Below are positions 1-11,060 of a DNA stretch of 64,000 nucleotides, piece after piece; the first letter of the stretch is position 1; the number at the start of each line of letters is the position of its first letter. Origin of the DNA: Setophaga petechia (Eukaryota > Chordata > Aves > Passeriformes > Parulidae); assembly GCA_024362935.1 (NCBI GenBank), contig JANCRA010000065.1:2604001-2668000 (forward strand). Reading direction: 5' to 3'. A model generated the notes under the pieces. That model was given only the letters and a program-made list of their open reading frames with translations. It ran no database searches and had not been told where the DNA came from. A program made the translations under genes and the position numbers.

Positions 1-961
1 GGGACAAGGAAGGATTGCCCGTCAGAAGGGTGGCTGGCACACACGCCCCACAGAGCGCACGGCCAAAGCAAGGCCTTGGCAAGGTGCTGTCAGCCACCCC
101 CAGGCCTCTCCAGCTGGGCCGTTTCCCATGTCCCCTTCTCAAAGACAACTTTGGCAAAAGCCCAAAGGCTGCTTGCATCCAGCCCCTCAAGCCCACCTCC
201 ATGCTCCATGTTTGCAGCTTTTCTGCAAGACACTGGCAACAAGGTAGCCATGGGGCTGCCAAGATCCACAAAGAGATCAGAGCAGGGCCCCAGAGCCTCG
301 TTGCTTTCCTCCTCCTGTCTTTCCCTGGCGCATGAAATCAGCCCGGAGCTGGCATGCAATGCTGTGCTCAGAAACCCGCAGCATGTCCCTTCTCTGATCT
401 GTTTCACACATTTCCCCTCTCCATGGCAGCCTTTAGGGAGCAGCCCTTGGGAGGCGCCTTCCAGCCCTGCCCAGACCCACCCGCCCTTTCCAATGTAGGG
501 CTGCCAAGGATTCTCCTCTCCAAACTCTGCTCTGAGCAGCTGCAAGGGAAGCATAGCCTGAAGCTAATTAGACCATGGAGAGGCCAGGTCCCTTCCAGGG
601 CCCAGTGTCTGCCAGGTGCCCTGCAAGGCTGTCAACTGCGTCTTTGGGCCGCTGCGTGCGCTGAGCACGGGCAGCCTGCACTGGCAATGGGCACAAGGGG
701 CTGACTCCTCCACTGAGAATCACAGAATGCTGCCTCCTGTCTGATGCCAAGAGACATTCTGGCGCCCTCTCAGCATCCCAGCTTAAATGTCCATCTTCAG
801 AACCCATTGGCCACGGCTGCCTGGCTTGCCTGAAGCAGCACTACATCACGGCAGGCACCCAGCCGCCAGCATCTTCAGCCACCGGCAACAAGGAAGAGCT
901 GCTCCAAAACTGGAAGCCTGGCCCTGCACCAAAGGCAGTGCCAAGCTCAGCTGCCACTTAC

Positions 962-2535
962 TGGCTCTGCATCTTCAGGCTGTGGAGGGACAGCAGCTGG
1001 AGGCTTGATGCTCCTTTGCTCCTCTTCAGCCTCTTCCTCATTGCCAGAGGCAGCCAGAGGAGCTGCTGACCCTGCTGTTGAGCCCTGCAGACAGACAGAA
1101 GTGAGAGACATGGGCCAATGGCAATCCCTTAGGAGCTGCTTTCTATTGAGCTGGGAAAGGAGCCAGAAGAAGGGGAAATCATAGACTTTGATCCAAGTGG
1201 CACTCTGAGTCATGAAAAGCCCAGGAAGTTGGCTGACTGAGGTGCTACTCCATCTTGCTGTGCATTTCAGCTTCCCTGCTGCCTAGAAGAAGCAAGATGC
1301 CTTGGAGCTGTCCCATTTGCCTTTCATCTCTGCCTTTGTTATTGTTTTTGCAGGCATGAAAATGGATTTTCTTTCGGCCTTCTTAGCCGGCTTTCTACAG
1401 TCTACTGCTACTGGCCAAGGTCACATCTTCCTCTACAGTTCATAAACACCAGGAACATGAAATGTTCCTTTCTCACTCACCTCAGGATCTTCAGCACTGC
1501 TGAATACACGCTTCAGGTGACCTGTAGTGGGAAGGGAAAATGAACCAGATGCTGTCAGAAAACTGCCTGGGCCTCTGAATCCCACAGAACAAGTCAACCC
1601 AAACAGCAATGATTTCCTGTTTCAAAACTTCCCTCCTGGAGACACATTTCATTCACACAGCCAGCAAGAGATCAGGACAATATTCTTGGCTGTGCCTACA
1701 CTTCGGCCTGTTTAGCCAAGAAATGAATACAAACATGATCAAGAAAATGCAAATTCTTCTTTAACACTCAATGCTGCTATTCTACCAAACACATAAAACA
1801 GCTTCTGAAATTGTCTCCTTCAGGTACTCTTTTTTTTTTTCCCAATTAGTTACATGCAGTAATTCTCATTAACTTGCATGAAAAAGTTGCCCAGAAAAGC
1901 TTCCCCAAAATCCCCTGAGCCATGGGAGTTCTTTGTGAAACAGCACAGCAGCAGCTCCAGGATTGAGGAGCAGACACTCACTGCTTTAGAGTTTGCACTT
2001 CCTTTCCAAGGGAATAACTATTTTAGCACTCAGTAAAAGGTCAAGTTAGACAGTCAAATCCCTTCATGACAAAACTTAGAAAGAAAGAAGCTTTTCCTGA
2101 ATTCTGGGAACAACTGCAGAGTTTTTAGAAGGCCTTCCCTGAAGGTCTGCCAGTCTACATTTTTGAAGGTGTCTTGCTTGTCCCAGCAAACTGAGGCAAT
2201 GACAGACTCTGCTGCCACAGACTCTCCCGTGGAGGAAACATAAGCCCTGCTGCTTCCCCTGCAAATGCTGCCCCTGTGGCTACAGACACCCCCTTTTTAG
2301 CTGAACATCTTGACAGGAGCTTTACCAAACCAGCGGCATCCTAATGCTCTTTCTGTTTCAAAATCAGAAACTCAGTCACTAAGAAAGAGCAGGAAGACAT
2401 GCAAAAGCCAGGTTAGGATACACCCTAACCTAAGCAGAAGGGAAACCTCTACTTACGGTAGAAGTGTGTCATGTAGTAGGCAGAAAAAGTAATGCCATAG
2501 GCAGCAAAAGCTGCCGTGGCCAGATGGTGAAACAT
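962..2535 (-). CDS. PAK-like kinase gene, N-terminal three coding exons (partial)
   Basis: Three minus-strand exons join in frame. Exon 1 runs from the ATG at 2535 to 2457 (26 codons plus 1 nt, donor gtaagt). Exon 2 is 1521-1481 (acceptor cactacag, donor gtgagt; 13 codons after the split Arg). Exon 3 is 1084-962 (acceptor tctgtctgcag, donor gtaagt; 41 codons). Residues 1-26 start MFHHLATAAFAAYG and are largely hydrophobic and aromatic, like a membrane segment. Exon 3 is acidic then proline-rich (GNEEEAEEEQRS, then PPAAVPPQPEDAEP), resembling the acidic/proline linker before the kinase domain of p21-activated kinases. No CRIB domain is visible, and the kinase exons would lie left of position 1. 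A non-coding 5' exon may begin near 2545, after ctcccacag. The exon structure is clear. The PAK assignment rests on linker style and on the PAK exons elsewhere in the window, so it is tentative. Confidence 0.55.
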
Positions 2536-3003
2536 GGTAGCAGTGCTGTGGGAGCTCACCACAACACGAGAAACACAAGGCTCTTGTCAGTGGGCAGCTA
2601 CCCGCTGACAAAGGCGCCAGCCAGGAAAGTTCTCCTCAGCTGAGCAAGGCCTAGGGCTGCTCTGACACTCAGGCCTTCCGTGCACCAAGGCACCCTTCTG
2701 ATGTCACTGCGACCAGGTGGCAACCATGCCCTGACATCACAAAGCAAACACTCCATGTTGGTCTGTGAATTTATGCAGAGCAATAACCAACTTTCCCTAC
2801 AGCAAACACAAAAGAGCCTGGGAAGTTCTCCTCTGTCACAAAGCAGCACAAACTCCCCCCATGGGCCAAACCCTGTTGTTCAGGGGATCCAAGAGGAACT
2901 CCAAGAATGCCCTAAGCACCTACAGCCTGTACCCCAACTGAGCACTCAGATGGGACACAAGCAAAGGAAACCAGACCAAGAAAATGGCCCACAGCATTGC
3001 ACA

Positions 3004-3497
3004 TGTGAGAAACTACCCTTCCTTTAACTTTTTAAAGGTTTATTAAACCTTATGAAAGGACAGAATAAGGAAAAATTGCAGCATTGGGAGTCTCCATGAC
3101 TAGCAGCCATGTGTTCATCTACAAAAAGGATGCTCTGCCTTTTATACCATTAGCTCCTCCAGAAGTTTTGTCAGTCAACTCTTTCTCTGCTGTCCGTTGG
3201 TGCAGATTGCTTTCTTGCATCTTGACTGGAGGTCAGGTGTTGTTACACCCTGCCTGCTGGTCCCAAGCCAGCCCTCACCAAATGCCCTGGCTACCAAGGC
3301 GATTACAAGGGGGACGGGAAAGAGGACTACGGGAGGATATTTTACAATATCATCACTACACATTTGAACATCCACATAACATCTACTGCTTAATTGTCAG
3401 AGCCAAGCATTGCATTACTCGTCTAGAACACACAGAACCAGGAGAGAAGCCACAGTTGGCATCACAGCTGAAATGCTTCCTAACAAATCTCCCCACA
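3004..3497 (-). repeat. Retroviral-type LTR, solo or truncated
   Basis: Read on the minus strand, the segment starts TGTGGGGAGATTTG just after a purine tract (aaaggggcaaata), has a TATAAAA box at 3146-3140, and about 100 bases later an AATAAA signal at 3044-3039, ending near ...CA at 3004. That U3-R order is typical of an LTR. The purine tract at 3498-3512 looks like a polypurine tract, so internal sequence may once have continued to the right, but I recognise no viral gene there. I see no clear target-site duplication; the end at 3004 is approximate. Confidence 0.55.
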
Positions 3498-3512
3498 TAT
3501 TTGCCCCTTTAT

Positions 3513-4170
3513 TGGACATGCCCAGGGCTCCGGTGCCTGTACCTCTCTGCCTTTCTTGCCCTTTGGCAGCAGTCGTACTGGCAGCATCTGCCCCCAGCAG
3601 CAGCAGCTCCAAGCTGGGAACGCCACTGGCGATGCTGATTTCCAGAGGCTCCTGTGTGCCAGGGGAAGCCAAGGCAGGAGTGGGTTGAACGGTGCTGGCG
3701 CTGCTGCTGCTGCTCTGTGCCAGAGAGCCCCGGCTGGGCAGGGCACGGTGCCCACTGCACTGCGGGCTCCTTCTCCTGCCACAGCTGGGCACACCTGGGA
3801 ACAAGGCATGACAACCTGTGGGCAAACCAAGGGCTGTCTGGGGCTGCACTGCTCTGCACACACCCAGGACACCTGCAGCACAGAGCCTTGGTCCCCCAAA
3901 AGGTAAACAAGATGGAAACAGCTGGAAAAGATTTCATTTCAACCATTCTTTATGCTTCAATGGAAATGACCAAAATGAAAGTTCCCGAGCAGGGCCCAAT
4001 CCGCACTGCCAGCTCAGTGTGCGAAAAGAGGCATTACTTTATTTCAGTGCTGGGTGTGTGGGGAATCACTGCCCTGAAACATGCACAATCACGTGTTTGT
4101 ATCCATGGAACTAAGATATTACTTTCATTACTTTTATTCATTACTTTGCTCAAACTCACAGGCTAAACAT
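3513..4170. other. Unassigned GC-richer stretch
   Basis: This stretch is GC-rich next to its surroundings and has overlapping open frames on both strands, none with a recognised domain or convincing splice borders. It lies beside the purine tract of the 3004-3497 LTR, so it could be unrecognised internal retroviral sequence or an unidentified host exon. Confidence 0.3.
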
Positions 4171-7100
4171 TCTCACAAAGTATTTGACATGTTTAAATCA
4201 CTTCCCCAAGATTACTGACATTTAGAGTAGGGGTCTCTTGAGGGTCTCTGGTGGTCATGTGGTAAACATCCCCTTCCTCAAATTCTCCTTCCATGCTTAA
4301 GAGCCTTCTTCTCCTTGAATGCATTGCAGCTACCCCCTCAGTAGGCCCACTGTCTTTATTCTCAAGGCTAAGACATCCACTTGCACACATCAGCCACTGG
4401 TGTGAGGGAAGGTACGACTAAGCACTACCTGTTAAAGCTTAACAAATTCACAATTTGTTGCAGGTCAACACTTCCCCAAGATCTCTCGTTCCTTCTCTGG
4501 GAATCAAACAGAAGCATTTTGTGATCACTGAGCCCAAGGCCGCCTCCAACCCTCCTGTCACCCACCAGCCCTTCTCTCTTCACAAACAGCAGCTCCAGCA
4601 GTGCCTTCCCTCCCTGGCTCAGTCCCCAGCTGTGTCACAAGTTCTCTGTCACACACTCCAGGAACATCCTGCACTGTTTGCTCTCCGCTGCACTCTGTTG
4701 CCAGCAGACATCCCCACCCTGTTCCACACCCCTTGCAGAACCCTGCACCTGCTCTCCATGGGCACCTGGGCAGGGGAGGCACTCACGGGAGAGATGCACC
4801 AGCTGCACTGGGCAGGAACCAAAACCCTCTGGCGGCACAGCTGCTGGCCTGTGTCTGGCACAGCTCTGGCTGCCCCACTCCTCATGGGCTTTTGGCTGGA
4901 AATGCAATTGCACTTTCTGCCTCATGGAGAAACACCAGGGCTGCACAAACAACGGCCAGCAGGCCACATCCCAAAGGCACTGCAGCATGGAGTTGAGAAG
5001 GAAGAAGACCCTTCCCCAATTCCTAACCATACCAAAACCACCATCATTGGGACTTTTAATCTTCTGAATGTAGAGTTGATTCACAGGGTGACAAGGGAAT
5101 CTTCCCATGGAGTTGAAGTTTGGTAGAGTTTTTATTCTGAGTCCTACTCAGACTGTTGATTTGAAAATGTATTTTAAATTATTTTTTAAAAGGCTGTGCA
5201 GTCAGTCATATGGTTTTGTTCTAATACCAAAATGGCTAGATGAAATGTACTGGCATTTTAATTACATCCAAACTGATTAGTCTGTAAAAGCTTTCCTGCA
5301 GAATAGCCACTAAACAAGAAATGAATATCTTTGGACAGTTGTCTTAGCAAATTTCTACTAAACTTATCAGACAATGAGGCATTTTTAGTTAGATCATAGA
5401 GCAAATTAATTCCTATGGATAACTTGATTTGGATAAGCCTGTTGATTTCAAATTAAAACTGCCAGCATGTACTAAGTGGAAATCTGAATACTCATTTCTA
5501 TGAGCTCTGAATTATTAGATAGTCACTGTTCGCCATATTACCAAAATTTAACATTCTGGCTCTTTTTTTTACTTACAGCCAGCTCTTCAACACTCTTTGT
5601 AACACCAGCAAGAGAGTTTGTAGCAATGTGAACCATGGGTTGGTGGAGCATTGCAGAAGGCTCCTATGTCAGCACTAAACGTTCACATTTACCATGGCAT
5701 CACTTTTTGCCTTTCATTCCAAGCTACAGCTCAGTTCCGGCAGTATAGATTCACACTTGTAGTCTGTATTTGCAGCTGGTTCTTACTTCCTTGTCCAGAA
5801 AAAAATCATGCTTGGATCTCAAATCAAAATAAAACGAGGAGAGAGTCAGGTTCTGGATAGGTACAGCAAGAACTAAGAGATTTTTTTGCAAATATGTTGA
5901 GAAGTTGTTTGTAGATACTGCAAAAACGGCAGATTAAAGACTTGCACTCTAACTTGCAAGCTGAGGTTTGCCTGTTCTTTCTGGACTGATTTCTTGAGGC
6001 CAGACACTGAACCTAATCAGTAAGGGAATCAAAACCACAGGAGTAGTTTGGAGAATATTGTAAATTATTCTGTCATGATGATTTTTGCCTAAAAGTTCTG
6101 GCCATCATCCGATTGGAGTAATTAGAGGAGACAGAAGCCATCACGCTGTACCTGTGCACACAATTCCTTCCCAGGAGTAATCCATGAAGCAACGCTGACA
6201 AATCCACACCAGCAGCTGTTGCCACATGAAGCAGAATGTCATGAAGCAGAGAATATGTATTTCTGCTACACTTGGACAGCTGAAGATGTCTCTGCTGAGC
6301 TAATTTTAGCGACTGCTCACCACAGATGAGACCTTGTGGTCAGTCTCCAAGAAGTCAGGGCAGTTAATACTCTGCCTAAATGAAGTAAGTCTAGCAATAG
6401 ATAGACCATGGAGCCTGTGGAAAGCCAGCAGCTGTGGGACATTTGTTTCTGTATCTTTCTTTTTACTAATTTATTGCAGTCAATTATTTAAATAATGGAA
6501 ACTTTTGGCATACCGTTGGCTGGAAGGTTGGTCAATCTTCCATTCATGACTCCTCTGAAAGCATCACCCCAGTGTTTTTATCAGTAACTCTTCCATCATC
6601 ATGGCTCACAGAGCATTTCCTGCAGCTCTTCCTGGAGTCAGGGAAAGGCACCAGGAGAAGGGGGAGAAAGCTGTGTGCAGAGACTGTGTCAGATAAAGAG
6701 ACATTTGTTTCCTCTGATTTGACTGAATGGCTGCAGGAACCTTGCTAGCACTGCTAGCGGGGAGGCCTTTTGCAGGGCTGGGCAGAGTTTGGAGCCAGGA
6801 TCCCTCCTCTTGGTGGGACACCAGGGTAAGCAGCCCTGTCCCAGCCAGGAGCAGAGGTTCTGTGACTCTGCCCTGGGCACAGGGACCTGCCACTGCCATG
6901 AGCTCCTGCCGCGGGTCCTCTGGGGCAGGTCCTGCTCGGCCTGAATGGGCACAGATGATGAGAATTGCTTCCACTTGAGCTACCTGGGCTCTGAAATGTC
7001 CCTGACACGCTTCCACCAGCTCAGATCACTTGAGGGAGGATAACAATCCTGGCAGACCTGAGCAGCACGTGCAGCAGACAGGGTGACTCAAACCAGGGCA

Positions 7101-7840
7101 TCACAGCCTCAGGTGTACCAAGACCTGTGCAGTTGTCACACAAAACAGTTCCTGGAGATATTCAGCTGAGGCTGGGGAATGTACAGGGAGATTTTAGTCA
7201 GGGGGGAGCAGCACAGACCAGCCTGAAGTGGTGTTTGCAGACAAAACAAACCCAAGTGAGGAAGCAGAGAAAGAGGCAGAAGTTGCTTGTGAAGTTCAGC
7301 AAAGAACCATTTCACACCGAGTCCATCCCAAAACTGAGGTGCATTTTCAAAGCAGTTACCATAGCTTTTTGCTTTGCAGTTTTGTGTTTTGTATAAAAGA
7401 CTTTATGTTCCCTCTTGTTACACTCCAAAGTCCAGAGGCTAAGGTGGCTCCCTAAGTGCTGGTTTCAGTGTTTTGAATTCACTGGAGTAAAAAGCATGGG
7501 TACTCTGTACCTGGTGTTTCAGGAAGACTGCCTTTGACTGAGGGATTCTACCTCCTATGCAAATATTTTTAGTTATGTAGAAGTAAAATTTGGAGTCAAT
7601 GTGTTCCTATAGTGGGTTAAGACCATACTGTAAGAAGGAAGAAAATGAGCAAGATTCTCTTTCCCATTCTGTAGATAAGGAATCCAAGAAATATAAGCTA
7701 AATCCAATGACTTTTTACTTGTTTCCCAGGAATCTGTTTGCCAGGAATTTCTCACTTTCATCACCCATCTAAGTCCAAATACAGGTAAATTGGTCAGAAA
7801 AATATACATTTATTTCTTCGGCTTTTACTATTCACGGTGC
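4171..7840. other. No recognised gene
   Basis: Mostly AT-rich sequence with many stops. A GC-richer patch at about 4540-5000 has open frames on both strands that look like chance. I see no conserved domain, paired splice signals or clear repeat ends. It is probably intergenic or intronic with old repeats. Confidence 0.35.
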
Positions 7841-8039
7841 TGTGGTTAGACAGGTAGCCTAAAACATTAGCAGGAACACCCTTTGGCACAAGTATTGACT
7901 CATTAAAACCGAAAATCATGGACAAAGACTCTCTGACTAGTCAAAGCTGGAACGTGGTATGTTCATTACGCTGGCGGGTGGCACAGGGGAGGGTCATTCC
8001 CGAAATGCGTGACCGCGCCGTATAAGGAGTTTTGCCTTC

Positions 8040-8105
8040 TGTTTTTTTCCCAAAATAATACATATTTCCCAAAATAATACATATTTATTTCTCAAAATAA
8101 TACAA
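8040..8105. repeat. Short tandem repeat around ccaaaataatac
   Basis: Two near-perfect copies of a 19-base unit (tttcccaaaataatacata) are followed by shorter ctcaaaataatac and aataata variants. It is a local AT-rich tandem repeat of no evident function. Confidence 0.6.
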
Positions 8106-8444
8106 TAATAGCACCTCCCACCCCTGCTTTGTATTAAAATGAGGTTATTAGTCTTTCACGTGTGCACAATTCTTCTCTTGAATTGGGTCAGTGGTCCCAG
8201 GGATGAAGTCAGGATTGTCTTCGTCAGGTCTCTGTCACCCTCTGGCACGATCCAAGGGCCCTGCTTCGTGATGGATCGACACAGAGTCCAGGTGCTGGGC
8301 ACTGTTCTGCTGGTTTCTGTATGTTCCTAGAGTGGTTCGCCGTCTCAACTTCCTTCTGCAAATGAGCTCATAATATAACAATTAGCTTTAGCTTAAGCAC
8401 CTAATAATCATTAACCTAAAAGCATATCTGCTTTTACTAAAAGC

Positions 8445-8471
8445 ACTAAAAGCATATCTGGAGTCCATATA
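8445..8471 (-). other. Fragment matching the RNase H segment of ERV-A
   Basis: These 27 bases are identical to 14967-14993, the ERV-A segment that on the minus strand encodes the RNase H motif YMDSRYAF. A shorter partial copy (taaaagcatatctg) sits at 8417-8430. The rest of 7840-8600 is not recognisably viral, so this is either a trace of a second degraded provirus or a very short copied piece. Confidence 0.5.
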
Positions 8472-8599
8472 TATCCTTGGTGTATTTAACTTCAACACTA
8501 ATTGGTTCTAAGCCTCAGCTAAAATCTTAACCCTTTTAAAATCCTGATTCAGTATAGTGTAGAAATAAACAGGAAAGGATGGATTCAGGACCAGCTCCC

Positions 8600-10326
8600 A
8601 GAAGATCAGGAAGTGTTTGGGTGCTGCATGCCCACCACACCTACATCACCTTAAGGGATACTGCTGTCACAGGAGGAAAATTTGTCCAAGCATGTGAGAT
8701 GAAAAGGTGAAGGCAGTGACATAGCTGTGTACAAACCAGAAAGTGAAAATTGTGTCTTCCTGCAGTGCAAAGAGATCTTACATGCTAGCAGTAGAGCCCA
8801 GAGGAGAGTTTCAGCTGAAACACACACTAATGTATGGCAGATATACTGAAAATATTAATAATTTCCAACAGCTTCTCAAAAATAAGTCCGTATAGACTGT
8901 TGCCCCTGTTGCATGTAATACCAGGAGACTAGTGAAAAAATACTTACATAAAACATATTTCCCTCTCAGAACTGTCTGTTCTTTAACTTGGAACTGGTAA
9001 ATATTTACCAGTAAGAAAAACACTAAAATTGCATTTTCAAAGTGGTAAAAACTGTGATTCAAAAGTTACAGTGTCATATAGGGAAAAAGGAAAGATATGG
9101 AAAAATAATACTTGAAATGATCAGGCCTGTACATTGAGTTATGTTCTTTACAAATTATTTTTAAAGGGGAAAGAAGTCATTTTTAGAAAAAAATCTTAAT
9201 CTAAAACCATATACCACAGTTTTAAGGACTTTTCTTTCCTGAAAATTAACAACCTTTTCTCTTGTTAAATGTTAAACCAATTTTTGGCCCAAACACTGAA
9301 ATGTGATGTCCATCATTTACCTTGTGATGTAACTGACATTAAATTCTAACAGTACCACAGAAAAGAGTCATGGGGAAGAATCATGCTGGCTGACACAAGA
9401 TAAGCACATTTCTTTTTAAGTTTCAGTATCCTTAAAACACAGCTACGGGTAACTTCTCATTCTTAGCCACAGAGTACTTAGTGGATAAGTCAATGTAACC
9501 ACAAGTATGCTACAGGTGTGACTCAGGATTCCAATGGATAATCCACTTTTCAGCCACCTGTTCCCTCATCCCTAGTAGGGCACAGGGTGAGTATTCATGT
9601 GCTTCTCATGAGCCACAGAGATTACAAAGGAGGTCTTCAAAATGAGGCTTTTCTTGATGAAGCACCACATAGACAGACACGTGGGAAATAAGGGCCATGA
9701 AACATAAAGAAAGATATCCCTTCTTTTCTGAACTCCTGTCTTCTCCTTTTTGCCTATTCATTAGAAATTGTGCTGTAATTCAGTTGCTGGGATCATTTTT
9801 GTGAAGGTTGTTACCCTGTGTTTAAAGACAGACAAACCCCATCCCACTGAGGTGGCTCATTCAAAATTCAGGGTCTGTTTTAAGCTATTTAAGATGAATT
9901 GGGAAGACATTTTCTAGGTAGTGGGTTTCAATTTTTCTGAGAAAGCCAGCACACAGAGATGACAGAGCATCTTTAAAACAATCAGTCCAAAAAAGTACTC
10001 CAGAATGTGATGAGACCAACAATCCCTGTGTCAGCATGTCACCCACAGGGCAGCGACTGAAGTGACAGGGCTGAGCCCTCATGCTTAAATGATGTAAAGA
10101 CATTTTAAAAATCCCCAGTGCTTCACCAGTGCCCCTTTAAAAAGGGCATAAACGAAATTAGATGAAAGGTCTATTTTTTTCCTGCTACGAAAACTGTTTC
10201 TAGTTCAAGAGAGAATTTAAAATAAAAAGAACAAGTGACACTAAGCACAGATCATTGCAAGACCACCTTTGTTAGGTTACATCAAAAGGACTTGGCTGCA
10301 GAAAGGATTTTGCGTTGTAACTGTTA
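8600..10326. other. No recognised gene, AT-rich
   Basis: AT-rich sequence without a supported open frame, splice pair or repeat boundary. It forms the left flank of ERV-A. Confidence 0.35.
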
Positions 10327-11060
10327 TGTTTGCCCAATTATCCCTTCATAAAAAAACCAAACAATATTTGGAATAGCAACAATTTTAATTAAATAGTTTA
10401 GAAAATATATAAATATGGGATAATTTGGTTCAAATAATAGCACATAAGCAAAAGATAACCGCGGGGTATGGAGTGCAGGGCTCTGGGACCCTTGCCACCT
10501 CACGTACAAGCTTGCCAAGTAAAAATTACCCCCTTATATGCCATGGGTTAATACCATCTCCTCCTATTTTCGGTTCGTCACATTTCTATCTCCGCCCTCA
10601 TTATGACCTTTACCGCGCATGCACCACCACTCGGTTTGGTGGTCGCACAAGTCTTTGGGGGTCGTCTGATGAAGATTTCGTAGTCTTCCTCTGTGTCCTT
10701 TAATTCACCTTTGGGTTACACATGCGCACCAAGCCAGTACAATGTAAGCCAAAACTAACATATCACTAGATCTACATATCAAGGCAATAAATCCCTTATA
10801 ATTAGCATTTTCTGGGACCCAACCAGGTTTTGCTTCCTTTCTGATCATTTTTAGTAACTATATCTTCAGCTTCTTTCCTCCAGTCCTTGTGAACATCTGC
10901 CGGGAGGGGGGTGTGGAGCCCCTCCTCTCCCTCTCTTCTTTGGCATTACCACTTTTAACTATTTTTATTATTCCCAATAATATAATAATTAATATAATTA
11001 CTGTACCAATATTGATTATTGTTTCAATTTTATCAGCACGAATCATACCTATTTATCACA
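10327..11060 (-). repeat. ERV-A 3' LTR
   Basis: The plus strand reads TGTTTGCCCAATTATCCC at the left edge and ends ATTTATCACA at 11060, the inverted TG..CA ends of an LTR. It aligns along its whole length with 17100-17836, with scattered substitutions and small indels. Open frames inside it (such as 10858-11046) are not genes. Confidence 0.85.

Noticed and set aside
1351..1438. Possible plus-strand exon after ttgttattgtttttgcag
   Set aside because: The acceptor-like sequence is good, but there is no matching donor, and the segment lies in an intron of the minus-strand PAK-like gene. Its copy at 33.5 kb makes duplication a simpler explanation.
10858..11046. Small hydrophobic minus-strand open frame
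   Set aside because: It lies inside the ERV-A LTR and is disrupted in the other LTR copies.
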